Notes under the pieces: generated by a model
Databases searched by the model: none
What the model saw: only the letters and a program-made list of their open reading frames with translations
What the model was told of the DNA's origin: nothing
Shown: positions 29,384 to 36,076 of the stretch, in pieces
Layout of the letters: the number at the start of each line of letters is the position of its first letter
Position numbering within the stretch: the first letter of the stretch is position 1
Source: a virus
Strand: one strand, 5' to 3'
Length of the DNA stretch: 64,000 nucleotides
Virus record (IMG/VR): IMGVR_UViG_3300008120_006169
Span: 1-64,000 of that record
Position numbers and translations under genes: made by a program

Positions 29384-29668
29384 ATGTCCGCAACTGAAAA
29401 AACTTTTACCGTGGCTGGTACCGCAATCAACGCCGATGGCACCGTTAAGGCTCGTTTTGCAAACGACCTGGTAGCCCGCATCAAGATCCTAAACAAGGCT
29501 GGATGCACTGAGATCAACTTGGTTGAGTTGCCCCGTGCAATGACCAAGATGGCCGAACGTGCCAAAGTCGCCAAGAAAGGCGAAGTCAAAGTGGCTGCTA
29601 AAGGTGTCAAAGCCAAAGCCACCAAGTCTGTTACTGCCGAGCAATTGGTTGAGGCTGCCAAAGCCTGA
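29384..29668 (+). CDS. Small protein with basic Lys/Ala tail
   Basis: 94 residues: an ordered N-terminal domain (TFTVAGTAINADGTVKARF, ARIKILNKAGCTEINLVELP) and a basic tail with KVAKKGEVKVAAKGVKAKATK, histone-tail-like. Own promoter and terminator. Possible DNA-binding protein. Confidence 0.7.
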   Translation: MSATEKTFTVAGTAINADGTVKARFANDLVARIKILNKAGCTEINLVELPRAMTKMAERAKVAKKGEVKVAAKGVKAKATKSVTAEQLVEAAKA

Positions 29669-29687
29669 TAGTACACAGCACAAAAAC

Positions 29688-29716
29688 AGCGGCTCGAATT
29701 GGGCCGCTTTTTTTTA
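29688..29716 (+). terminator. Intrinsic terminator
   Basis: Stem AGCGGC/GCCGCT with a 9-base loop and eight or more T. Confidence 0.85.
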
Positions 29717-29734
29717 TTTGTGCTAATTAATACT

Positions 29735-29992
29735 ATGCAAGACGAAGACGACAAAGTCTACCATTATGCAAAGAACATGCTGTTGGAGATCATGGCAGTG
29801 CTGTATGTTAATGGCCGACGAACCATGCATGTGGGTGCCGCTATGAGACTCATGGGTGTAGACGATGAAACTGCCAGCAAACATGATTCAGAGCGCATCG
29901 AAATAGAAGAAAATTTTGGTGAGATTGCCGCGCAATTAAATATTGTTGAACGCCTAGCACCGCAAATTCCCAAAGGTGCCATAATCCACTAA
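29735..29992 (+). CDS. Conserved phage protein (85 aa)
   Basis: 85 residues from ATG 29735, with no ribosome site. MLLEIMAVLYVNGRRTMHVGAAMRLMG reads like a small helical DNA-binding region. Starts shortly after the terminator; no promoter recognised. Next gene follows without gap. Confidence 0.65.
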   Translation: MQDEDDKVYHYAKNMLLEIMAVLYVNGRRTMHVGAAMRLMGVDDETASKHDSERIEIEENFGEIAAQLNIVERLAPQIPKGAIIH

Positions 29993-30238
29993 ATGTCTAT
30001 AACTCAGTTTCGTACAGCCGAACCGCTGTACATTGTGATTGTACGAAACAACAATCAAGCAGAAAGCCAGCTCAAGGCTTGGATCAAAGAACATAGAGTT
30101 GATCACGCCACCGTGTCAGGCAATCGAATGATGCTACATCATCAACAAGCGTTTGATAGATTTTTAATTTCGTGGACACACAATTGGGACGCAGTGACAG
30201 TATGGGACACTTGGAACCGGCGCCACATCTACATCTAG
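29993..30238 (+). CDS. Small protein (81 aa)
   Basis: 81 residues, begins at the base after the upstream stop. YIVIVRNNNQAESQLKAW and a Trp-rich end (FLISWTHNWDAVTVWDTW) suggest a distant member of the F/W-rich group. Function unknown. Confidence 0.6.
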   Translation: MSITQFRTAEPLYIVIVRNNNQAESQLKAWIKEHRVDHATVSGNRMMLHHQQAFDRFLISWTHNWDAVTVWDTWNRRHIYI

Positions 30239-30265
30239 GTGGAGTGCCAAAACTCCAAGTTTTTC

Positions 30266-30294
30266 TTGACATTGTGAGACGCACAATGTATAAT
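30266..30294 (+). promoter_or_regulatory. Sigma70 promoter TTGACA-17-TATAAT with an operator palindrome
   Basis: TTGACA (30266-30271), 17 bases, TATAAT (30289-30294). The spacer is filled by ACATTGTG-AGACG-CACAATGT (30269-30289), a perfect 8-bp inverted repeat overlapping both boxes. It looks like a repressor site and resembles lac-type operators. A short hairpin GGAGT/ACTCC with a T run (30241-30265) ends the upstream gene. Confidence 0.75.
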
Positions 30295-30318
30295 TAGTAT
30301 TTTACAAAGGAAACATCT

Positions 30319-30504
30319 ATGACCAATCATGAACAACTCAAAACCGCTTTCGAAACTTATATTTCAGAGAACGAAAAATTTACTGGCAAGGGTGTGAAAG
30401 CCGCTGCCGCTCGTGCCCGCAAGGCCTTGCAAGAGATGAGCAAAGCCATCAAAGAGCGCCGTAAAGAAATTACCGCTGAGAAAGAAGCACTAGCCGCAAA
30501 ATGA
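30319..30504 (+). CDS. Histone H1/Hc1-like small basic protein
   Basis: 61 residues: ENEKFTGKGVKAAAARARKALQEMSKAIKERRKEI matches the N-terminal pattern of Hc1-type histone-like proteins (helix, KAAA.R.RKAL). Likely binds DNA. Expressed from the operator-controlled promoter and coupled by ATGA to the next gene. Confidence 0.7.
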   Translation: MTNHEQLKTAFETYISENEKFTGKGVKAAAARARKALQEMSKAIKERRKEITAEKEALAAK

Positions 30505-30689
30505 CCAAGGATAAGGAACAGCAATTACATAAACCACATGAGGAATCTTGGCCCATGTTTATGTCCCGAGAGCAACGCGAGCAATTGATTCAAAACAAAT
30601 TTGCTCGGGCTCACCATTATAGTAAACTTCGAGGAGAACATCATGTACGAAGCAACCATACAGGAAACATCTTACAGAACAGCAGGTGA
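30501..30689 (+). CDS. Small hydrophilic protein (62 aa)
   Basis: ATGA overlap with the histone-like gene; 62 residues rich in His, Gln and Arg (SREQREQLIQNKFARAHHYSK). Its end overlaps the start of the next gene by 47 bases, so the C-terminus may be shorter in function. Unknown. Confidence 0.5.
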   Translation: MTKDKEQQLHKPHEESWPMFMSREQREQLIQNKFARAHHYSKLRGEHHVRSNHTGNILQNSR

Positions 30690-31338
30690 AGTCAATTCGG
30701 CCATGTTGCGTGTGTACAATCATATGCTCATGGCCATTGTGACCAGTGCCGTAGTAGCTGGATTAGTAGCATCCAGTCCAGCCGCAATGGCATTCTTTTT
30801 CACTGGAGTGATGAAATGGATCACGCTGTTCTTGCCCTTGGTAGCAGTATTTGGAGTTAGTTATGCACTGGCCAACAACCCACCACACCGAGTGGCTGTG
30901 GGACTGTTGCATGGATTCGCAGGTGTAATGGGCCTGAGCATGGGCGCCATTGTGCATGTTTATACCACAGGTAGTTTGGTAATGGCGTTTGCTTCAAGTG
31001 CCATTCTGTTTGCTACCATGAGTTTTTACGGATACTTTACCAAACGCAGTTTGGAGAGCTTTGGGCAATTTTTGATCATAGGACTTGTTGCCATAATCAT
31101 TGCAAGTATTGTGAACATCTTTATTGGCAGTTCAGTGATGACCATGGTTATCTCTGCCATTGCGATCATTATATTCCTGGGCCTCACAGCCTACGACACA
31201 CAACAAATCCGTGAAATGGTATCCACAGATGACGCAGATACACCTGCAGAAATCTTAGGTGCGCTCACATTGTACATGGACTTCATCAACATTTTTGTGA
31301 ACCTACTGCAACTGTTTGGCATCAAAAATGATGACTAG
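30643..31338 (+). CDS. Bax inhibitor-1 family membrane protein
   Basis: 231 residues from ATG 30643 behind GAGGAGAAC. About seven membrane segments from residue 28 to 225, with the BI-1/YccA marks AYDTQQI and a C-terminal LYMDFINIFVNLLQLFG. Bacterial members (YccA, YbhL, YetJ) are calcium channels or FtsH regulators; YccA protects SecY from FtsH. In infection it could steady the inner membrane or modulate FtsH. Bacterial-type gene. Confidence 0.92.
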   Translation: MYEATIQETSYRTAGEVNSAMLRVYNHMLMAIVTSAVVAGLVASSPAAMAFFFTGVMKWITLFLPLVAVFGVSYALANNPPHRVAVGLLHGFAGVMGLSMGAIVHVYTTGSLVMAFASSAILFATMSFYGYFTKRSLESFGQFLIIGLVAIIIASIVNIFIGSSVMTMVISAIAIIIFLGLTAYDTQQIREMVSTDDADTPAEILGALTLYMDFINIFVNLLQLFGIKNDD

Positions 31339-31495
31339 GACTGTACAGGTAATTGAGGATCCCAACAACCCTGAAGAACTGTTGTTGGATCTTGGCACTG
31401 AATTGTGCGCCGAACTAGGCTGGGCCGTAGGCGACACCGTTCAGTGGATTGACAACAAAGACGGAACATGGCAACTTATAAAAACGACTGGGTAA
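31328..31495 (+). CDS. AbrB/MazE-like small protein (55 aa)
   Basis: 55 residues starting inside the end of the BI-1 gene. LLLDLGTELCAELGWAVGDTVQWIDNKDGTWQL is the swapped-hairpin AbrB/MazE pattern (LG-W-x-GDxV). Could act as a DNA-binding regulator. No toxin partner is adjacent. Overlaps the next gene by 28 bases. Confidence 0.65.
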   Translation: MMTRTVQVIEDPNNPEELLLDLGTELCAELGWAVGDTVQWIDNKDGTWQLIKTTG

Positions 31496-32004
31496 ACCTC
31501 AACCTCAAAGAATACGAATATAACGACCTAACAACCGACCCTTCTTACGGTGCTATTCCCCCATTGGTAAGTGCATTTGATGCAAATACCATGCCAACTG
31601 TAATCATAAGTGATACCACCAACATCACTGGCGGATACACCATTGGTGGACTCAACGGTGCCACTGGCTCCAACACTGTTTGGACCACAAACAACACAAC
31701 CACAGGCAGTTTTACAATTGGTGCAAATTACAGTGCAGTAGGATCTACGATTGAACAAGGTGGCAAGATGAGTCTTAGAGGGGACAAAGCTGATCTTGAC
31801 ATCAATGGCAAGAGTCTTAAAGACTGGATGGAAAAGGTTGAAGAACGCCTGAACATTCTCACACCAAATCCTGAACTGGAACGAGAGTGGGATGATCTGC
31901 GCCGACTGGGAGAACGCTATCGCAAGCTGGAAAAGAAATGCAAGGAAAAAGCAGAAGTATGGAACAAACTAAAAGCAATGCCCAAGCCGGAGGTCAAATG
32001 GTAA
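31468..32004 (+). CDS. Probable virion/tail-associated protein
   Basis: 178 residues. N-terminal Gly/Thr/Asn-rich part (TNITGGYTIGGLNG, TTTGSFTIGANY) like fibre repeats; then MSLRGDKADLDINGKSLKDWMEKVEERL and a charged coiled coil to the end. This combination occurs in T4-like phage structural proteins as I recall. Overlaps nadE by 7 bases. Confidence 0.65.
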   Translation: MATYKNDWVNLNLKEYEYNDLTTDPSYGAIPPLVSAFDANTMPTVIISDTTNITGGYTIGGLNGATGSNTVWTTNNTTTGSFTIGANYSAVGSTIEQGGKMSLRGDKADLDINGKSLKDWMEKVEERLNILTPNPELEREWDDLRRLGERYRKLEKKCKEKAEVWNKLKAMPKPEVKW

Positions 32005-32810
32005 CACCAAAGCAACGTATCAAGCACATTGTAAAATGGATCCGACAATACGCAACAAAAAACAAGATCTCTACACTAGTTGTAGGGATCTCAGGTGGGA
32101 TTGACTCATCTGTTGTGAGTGCATTATGCGCCGAAACAGGACTCACAACCATTGTGGTGCAAATGCCCATCCGCCAAAACAAGAAGCTGGACAATCGCAG
32201 TTCAATGCAGGCTACCTGGTTGATGGAACGCTACAAAAACGTCACACACATGAGCATGGATTTGACGTCTGTGTTCTCTGCGTTTGAAAAGAAAACTGTG
32301 CCATTTTGTGATGCAGAAAATGCATCACAAGTTGAACTGGCTTTTGCCAACTCACGTGCTAGATTGCGTATGATGACCTTGTACCAAATTGCACAATGCC
32401 ATGGTGGTATTGTAGTAGGCACCGGCAACCGAGTGGAAGACTTTGGTGTGGGCTTCTTTACCAAGTATGGTGATGGTGGTGTGGATATCAGCCCCATCGG
32501 CGACTGCATGAAAACAGAAGTATGGGATATGGGTAGAGAGTTTGGGCTGCCACAAGAAATCATTGATGCCGCACCCACCGACGGCTTGTGGGATGATGGG
32601 CGCACAGACGAAGGTCAACTGGGCATGAGCTACCCAGATCTTGAGCGCATGATGGCCTTGGACTTTTTGCAACGATGCAAGGCTGTGGACTCCGACATGC
32701 CTGGCAGCGCCAAATTGTCAGCAGATGATAGAAAAAAACTCAAGCGGTACCAAGACATTCGTGCTAGAAACATGCACAAGATGCTGCCAATACCGGTCTG
32801 CAAGTTTTGA
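31998..32810 (+). CDS. nadE: NH3-dependent NAD+ synthetase NadE
   Basis: 270 residues (E. coli NadE 275). ATP-pyrophosphatase loop SGGIDSS (32-38), GTGNRVEDFGVGFFTKYGDGGVDISPIGDC and PTDGLWDDGRTDE are family marks. It converts deamido-NAD+ with ATP and ammonia to NAD+ in the cytoplasm. Start chosen at ATG 31998 behind GGAGG; an in-frame ATG at 31959 is possible. No other NAD gene is seen in the window, so it tops up the host pathway. Followed by a weak hairpin (GCCGTTT/AAACGGC, 32823-32842). Confidence 0.95.
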   Translation: MVTPKQRIKHIVKWIRQYATKNKISTLVVGISGGIDSSVVSALCAETGLTTIVVQMPIRQNKKLDNRSSMQATWLMERYKNVTHMSMDLTSVFSAFEKKTVPFCDAENASQVELAFANSRARLRMMTLYQIAQCHGGIVVGTGNRVEDFGVGFFTKYGDGGVDISPIGDCMKTEVWDMGREFGLPQEIIDAAPTDGLWDDGRTDEGQLGMSYPDLERMMALDFLQRCKAVDSDMPGSAKLSADDRKKLKRYQDIRARNMHKMLPIPVCKF

Positions 32811-32897
32811 TAGTTAACTGCGCCGTTTGTTTAAAAACGGCACCATTTTGGCCCGGTAATTCCGGTGATAGCAACCATTCCAGTAAGTAAAACTACC

Positions 32898-33473
32898 ATG
32901 AAAGAAAAAACTATCTCTCTCAACAGGTGGGCCACATGGAGCTCACGCATCCTGAAAGCCCTAGGCTTCTGGTTGGTCGTTGCCACTGTGATTGCAGTGT
33001 GTCAAAGCCGACTGGATGCCTTGCGCGAACAAACAGGAAATCTACCAGCAGGCTATGTGTCTGCTGCCGAGCGCACTCGACAACTGGACTGCCTTACCCG
33101 TAACATCTACTGGGAAGCAGCCTCAGAGCCTTTTGAAGGCAAAGTGGCAGTGGCTCAAGTCACAATGAACCGTGTGGAATCTGGACGTTTTCCTGATTCC
33201 GTGTGTGGCGTGGTTTATCAAAAAAATGTGTTTTATGAAAAGGTAGTATGCCAGTTCTCCTGGTACTGCGAAACCAATCACAAAACACGAGCAGTTTATA
33301 CTCCACTGTGGCGCGAAAGCGAAGAAGTGGCCAAGAAGGTGCTGTTGGAAAACTTCCGATTGCCTGGCTTGAAAAACGCCCTATATTATCATGCAGACTA
33401 TGTGAATCCCAACTGGGGCAAACCGCGTATTGAAAAGATTGGCCGACACATTTTTTACGGAGATAAACGATGA
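32898..33473 (+). CDS. SleB-type cell wall hydrolase with N-terminal membrane anchor
   Basis: 191 residues from ATG 32898. A membrane helix at about 20-38 could be a signal anchor, then the hydrolase_2/SleB domain: LTRNIYWEAASEPFEGKVAVAQVTMNRV (catalytic Glu in YWEA), FCGVV-type SVCGVVYQK, CQFSWYC, and ALYYHADYVNPNWG. It cuts peptidoglycan and is the best endolysin candidate in the window, coupled by ATGA to a membrane protein. Confidence 0.88.
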   Translation: MKEKTISLNRWATWSSRILKALGFWLVVATVIAVCQSRLDALREQTGNLPAGYVSAAERTRQLDCLTRNIYWEAASEPFEGKVAVAQVTMNRVESGRFPDSVCGVVYQKNVFYEKVVCQFSWYCETNHKTRAVYTPLWRESEEVAKKVLLENFRLPGLKNALYYHADYVNPNWGKPRIEKIGRHIFYGDKR

Positions 33474-33784
33474 AATTTGACTTGCAACACACAGCCGAAA
33501 TCCTGCAACTTTGGCTGAAAGATCACTTGCCAAAAATCTCCGCAGAAACACTAGGTTGGCTAGCGGCCATTGTGATTCATGCCGCAACCATTCCCACACT
33601 TTTGGCGCTGATGACCGGACTTAGTGATCGCACACCCAGTTTGGACATTGTGCTGTTTATGTGGGCCGGCCTGGTCCTGCTGTTCTTACGGGCAGTGGTG
33701 CTCAAAGACATGCTCAACATCATCACAGTGGGTGCAGGATTCATTGTGCAAGCGGTTTTGATGGCCTTAATACTTTTTAAGTAA
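33470..33784 (+). CDS. Three-helix membrane protein, holin candidate
   Basis: 104 residues: membrane segments at about 28-48, 57-75 and 82-102, with a charged N-terminus. ATGA overlap with the wall hydrolase suggests a lysis pair, but there is no sequence match to a named holin. The stop is directly followed by the next -35 box. Confidence 0.7.
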   Translation: MKFDLQHTAEILQLWLKDHLPKISAETLGWLAAIVIHAATIPTLLALMTGLSDRTPSLDIVLFMWAGLVLLFLRAVVLKDMLNIITVGAGFIVQAVLMALILFK

Positions 33785-33813
33785 TTGACCAATAAATCAG
33801 GATATGCTATACT
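33785..33813 (+). promoter_or_regulatory. Early-type promoter TTGACC-17-TATACT, leaderless
   Basis: TTGACC (33785-33790), 17 bases, TGC-TATACT (33808-33813). ATG 33820 is six bases downstream; an earlier ATG at 33816 hits a stop after three codons. Confidence 0.8.
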
Positions 33814-33819
33814 GCATGC

Positions 33820-34050
33820 ATGATTAAGATTTCTGCAAGCCGCCCCCACAAAACACTGCGTCAAAATGATTCAGATTTCACATTCTCGCCCGATGGCATT
33901 CGAGTAGTGCCTAGGGCTGGATTTGAAGTTAGTAATCATTGTCCTGCACAATATAAACAAGTCATTGCAGAATGCATCAACAACGGCTGGCTCAAGCCTG
34001 TTGCTCACATGCGAGATGTTGAGTACACCATGGAACTCCTACGCAAATGA
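33820..34050 (+). CDS. Small protein (76 aa), predicted leaderless mRNA
   Basis: 76 residues: ISASRPHKTLRQNDSDFTFSPDGIRV and a helical C-terminus. First of five genes joined by ATGA overlaps (33820-34773). Function unknown. Confidence 0.65.
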   Translation: MIKISASRPHKTLRQNDSDFTFSPDGIRVVPRAGFEVSNHCPAQYKQVIAECINNGWLKPVAHMRDVEYTMELLRK

Positions 34051-34229
34051 TACGTGACACATTGATAATGCTGGCTGTGGTTGCTCTGGCCATTTTGATG
34101 TTTGTTTTTATTGTGTGGAGTAATTCCTTGCAATCAAGTGAACGCAGGATTGACTGCACTTGGAGCGAAATCAGCCCTGATTTTTCAACTGCCATGCGCG
34201 AAGCATGTAGAAAGGCCAGAAGCAAATGA
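34047..34229 (+). CDS. Small membrane-anchored protein (60 aa)
   Basis: One membrane helix (about 5-26), then ERRIDCTWSEISPDFSTAMREACRKARSK, a motif I associate with conserved small proteins of T4-like phages. ATGA overlaps on both sides. Function unknown. Confidence 0.7.
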   Translation: MIRDTLIMLAVVALAILMFVFIVWSNSLQSSERRIDCTWSEISPDFSTAMREACRKARSK

Positions 34230-34378
34230 TCAATGATGAAAAAGACACTGCATATTCTGCGGAGCATGACGCTTACTACAATCCAGTGATCAATGAATGG
34301 ATTGACTCCAAGTGTGACGATCCCACCTGTGAATTTTGTACCACCCGCCCTGAGCGACCTTTGAAAGACCTACCATGA
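34226..34378 (+). CDS. Small zinc-binding-like protein (50 aa)
   Basis: 50 residues with KCDDPTCEFCTTRPERP, three cysteines in C-x4-C-x2-C, possibly a metal site. ATGA overlaps on both sides support it as a gene. Confidence 0.65.
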   Translation: MINDEKDTAYSAEHDAYYNPVINEWIDSKCDDPTCEFCTTRPERPLKDLP

Positions 34379-34773
34379 GCATGCACCTCCACCACCCCAG
34401 TCTCAGTCTTGGCGGCAAGCGCAAAGGCAAAGTCAAGTTTCGCAACGCCGAGGAAGCAAAAAAAGCCCGCGAGCTTGATGCTTCGTGGAAAGAACTGCAA
34501 AAGAAGTGGGAAGTGGATGCTGACCAAAAGCGCCGCACTCGTGCCATGAAAGCACCTGCACTGGACTACAAATTGAGCACACCTATAGGCCGTCCCACAG
34601 GACACAACATTCCTAGTCGTGCTGACTCTGTGTTGGGCCCTGTGTCCAGCAAGGCAATTCCGCAGTACACTGGCACCAAGATGATTGGTGTGGGTACCAT
34701 GCACAAGTCCAATGCTGTGCCCATCTTCTCAAATGAAGAAGCACATGATATAGCAACCATGCGCCGTGGCTAA
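34375..34773 (+). CDS. Conserved phage protein (132 aa)
   Basis: 132 residues: basic N-terminus (LSLGGKRKGKVKFRNAEEAKKAREL), coiled helix, and C-terminal KAIPQYTGTKMIGVGTMHKSNAVPIF, which I recognise as a conserved stretch of unknown role in T4-like phages. ATGA overlap upstream. Confidence 0.75.
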   Translation: MSMHLHHPSLSLGGKRKGKVKFRNAEEAKKARELDASWKELQKKWEVDADQKRRTRAMKAPALDYKLSTPIGRPTGHNIPSRADSVLGPVSSKAIPQYTGTKMIGVGTMHKSNAVPIFSNEEAHDIATMRRG

Positions 34774-35032
34774 CAACGACTTGTATTCAACGCCGGAAAA
34801 AAGACTAGACACCATTCTAGGTGATGCTGGCTTTTGGGTACGAATGCAAAAGTGTCGACAGTCAGAAGAAGGCAGAACGCATTGTAAAACTGATATGGAT
34901 ACAATAGCATGGTTCCGGGACACATACGGCATCCGGTTGTTGCCATCGGACACTCACATGAATGGATACAGTCGAGAAGTTGAGATTGTGGATGAGAAAA
35001 AGTATCTTGTATTTTTGTTAAAATTTGCATGA
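34766..35032 (+). CDS. Small protein of the F/W-rich paralogue group
   Basis: 88 residues from GTG 34766. AGFWVRMQKC, then VEIVDEKKYLVFLLKFA at the C-terminus, matching the shared FxLRWA ending. Overlaps the upstream gene by 8 bases. Confidence 0.65.
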   Translation: MANNDLYSTPEKRLDTILGDAGFWVRMQKCRQSEEGRTHCKTDMDTIAWFRDTYGIRLLPSDTHMNGYSREVEIVDEKKYLVFLLKFA

Positions 35033-35051
35033 AATTATAGAAAGGTAAAAC

Positions 35052-35330
35052 ATGACACGCGACGAAGTCAAAACAGTTATTTTGAGGATTTGCAAAAAAC
35101 AGTACGATCTAGACATTGACAACTTTGCAGAGGATGCACCTCTTGCAGACTTGCAAAATATCAATCCCAAGATTGATTCACTGTCTGTGATTGAAATGAT
35201 ATTTGATGTTGAAGATGAACTTGGCATCAAAGTAAACTCTGCTGACATGAGTCAGCCAGCTAACTTGGCAGAAATCATTGACAGTTTGACCGAAGCTGTG
35301 AACGATCCGGTCAATCGTGTTAAAAAATGA
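35052..35330 (+). CDS. Acyl carrier protein
   Basis: 92 residues, acidic, four-helix ACP pattern with the phosphopantetheine site DSLS (Ser43) followed by VIEMIFDVEDELGI. A host phosphopantetheinyl transferase would load it. It starts a three-gene operon with a desaturase and a ketosynthase, each linked by ATGA, so it probably carries the acyl chain they act on. The sequence is diverged from FabD-associated AcpP (longer N-terminal loop with ADLQNINPK). Confidence 0.92.
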   Translation: MTRDEVKTVILRICKKQYDLDIDNFAEDAPLADLQNINPKIDSLSVIEMIFDVEDELGIKVNSADMSQPANLAEIIDSLTEAVNDPVNRVKK

Positions 35331-36076
35331 TTTGGCAAGGTGATCCTGACAGAACCAAACAGGTTCTCTCAGTTCAATTGATTGTTGCGATGCTGGGCAT
35401 ACCAGTATTGGTATATCAATGGCATTGGTGGTACGCAATATACCTTGTGTTCTTTTACAGTTTTTTGTTGTTCATCTCACACCATGCAGGATTGCATAGA
35501 TACTTCTCACACCGCAGTTACACAGTCACTCCGTTTTGGCATGCATTTTTGTGTGTGAGTTCTTGTTTGGCCTGTTTTGGGTCACCAGTTGGTTATTCCA
35601 TCATCCACCGAGCCCATCATGTACACACAGACACTGCACAAGATCCACATGCTCCAGACATTGGAATTCTCAATGTGATACTGTTCAATTGGAACTTGTC
35701 CAATCTCAGCATGTGGGATGGCATTAGAGATCTAAGAGATCCTTGGATGAAGTTCACTCACAATTATTACGCATTGATTGTTTTGACGTTTGCATTGGTG
35801 CTATTGGCCATTGACCCCGTATTGTTTTTGTGCTATAGTATTGCTAATGCAGGAGCATTGTTGGCCATGGGTTTTGTGAACACCGTGTGTCACACTCACG
35901 GTTTGACCACCTATCAGAATCATGCCACAAAGGATACCAGTTCAAATAGCTATCTAGCCCTAGTCATTGGAGAATGGCACAACAATCATCATGCCAATCC
36001 ACAACGGTGGAATCAACGTGAGCAGTGGTGGGAAGTTGACTATGCGGCACAATTTATTCGACTGATCAAAACATGA
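35327..36076 (+). CDS. Membrane fatty-acid desaturase, second copy
   Basis: 249 residues. Histidine boxes HRYFSH (57-62), HRAHH (94-98) and HNNHH (near 220) and four membrane segments. It differs strongly from the desaturase at 4160. Located between ACP and ketosynthase genes, it may work on ACP-bound or newly elongated chains, which would be unusual for a membrane desaturase; acyl-CoA or lipid substrates remain possible. Confidence 0.92.
   Translation: MIWQGDPDRTKQVLSVQLIVAMLGIPVLVYQWHWWYAIYLVFFYSFLLFISHHAGLHRYFSHRSYTVTPFWHAFLCVSSCLACFGSPVGYSIIHRAHHVHTDTAQDPHAPDIGILNVILFNWNLSNLSMWDGIRDLRDPWMKFTHNYYALIVLTFALVLLAIDPVLFLCYSIANAGALLAMGFVNTVCHTHGLTTYQNHATKDTSSNSYLALVIGEWHNNHHANPQRWNQREQWWEVDYAAQFIRLIKT

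Noticed and set aside
31328-31495. Toxin-antitoxin pair at the AbrB/MazE-like gene
   Set aside because: No toxin-like gene is adjacent; the neighbours are a BI-1 protein and a structural-type protein.
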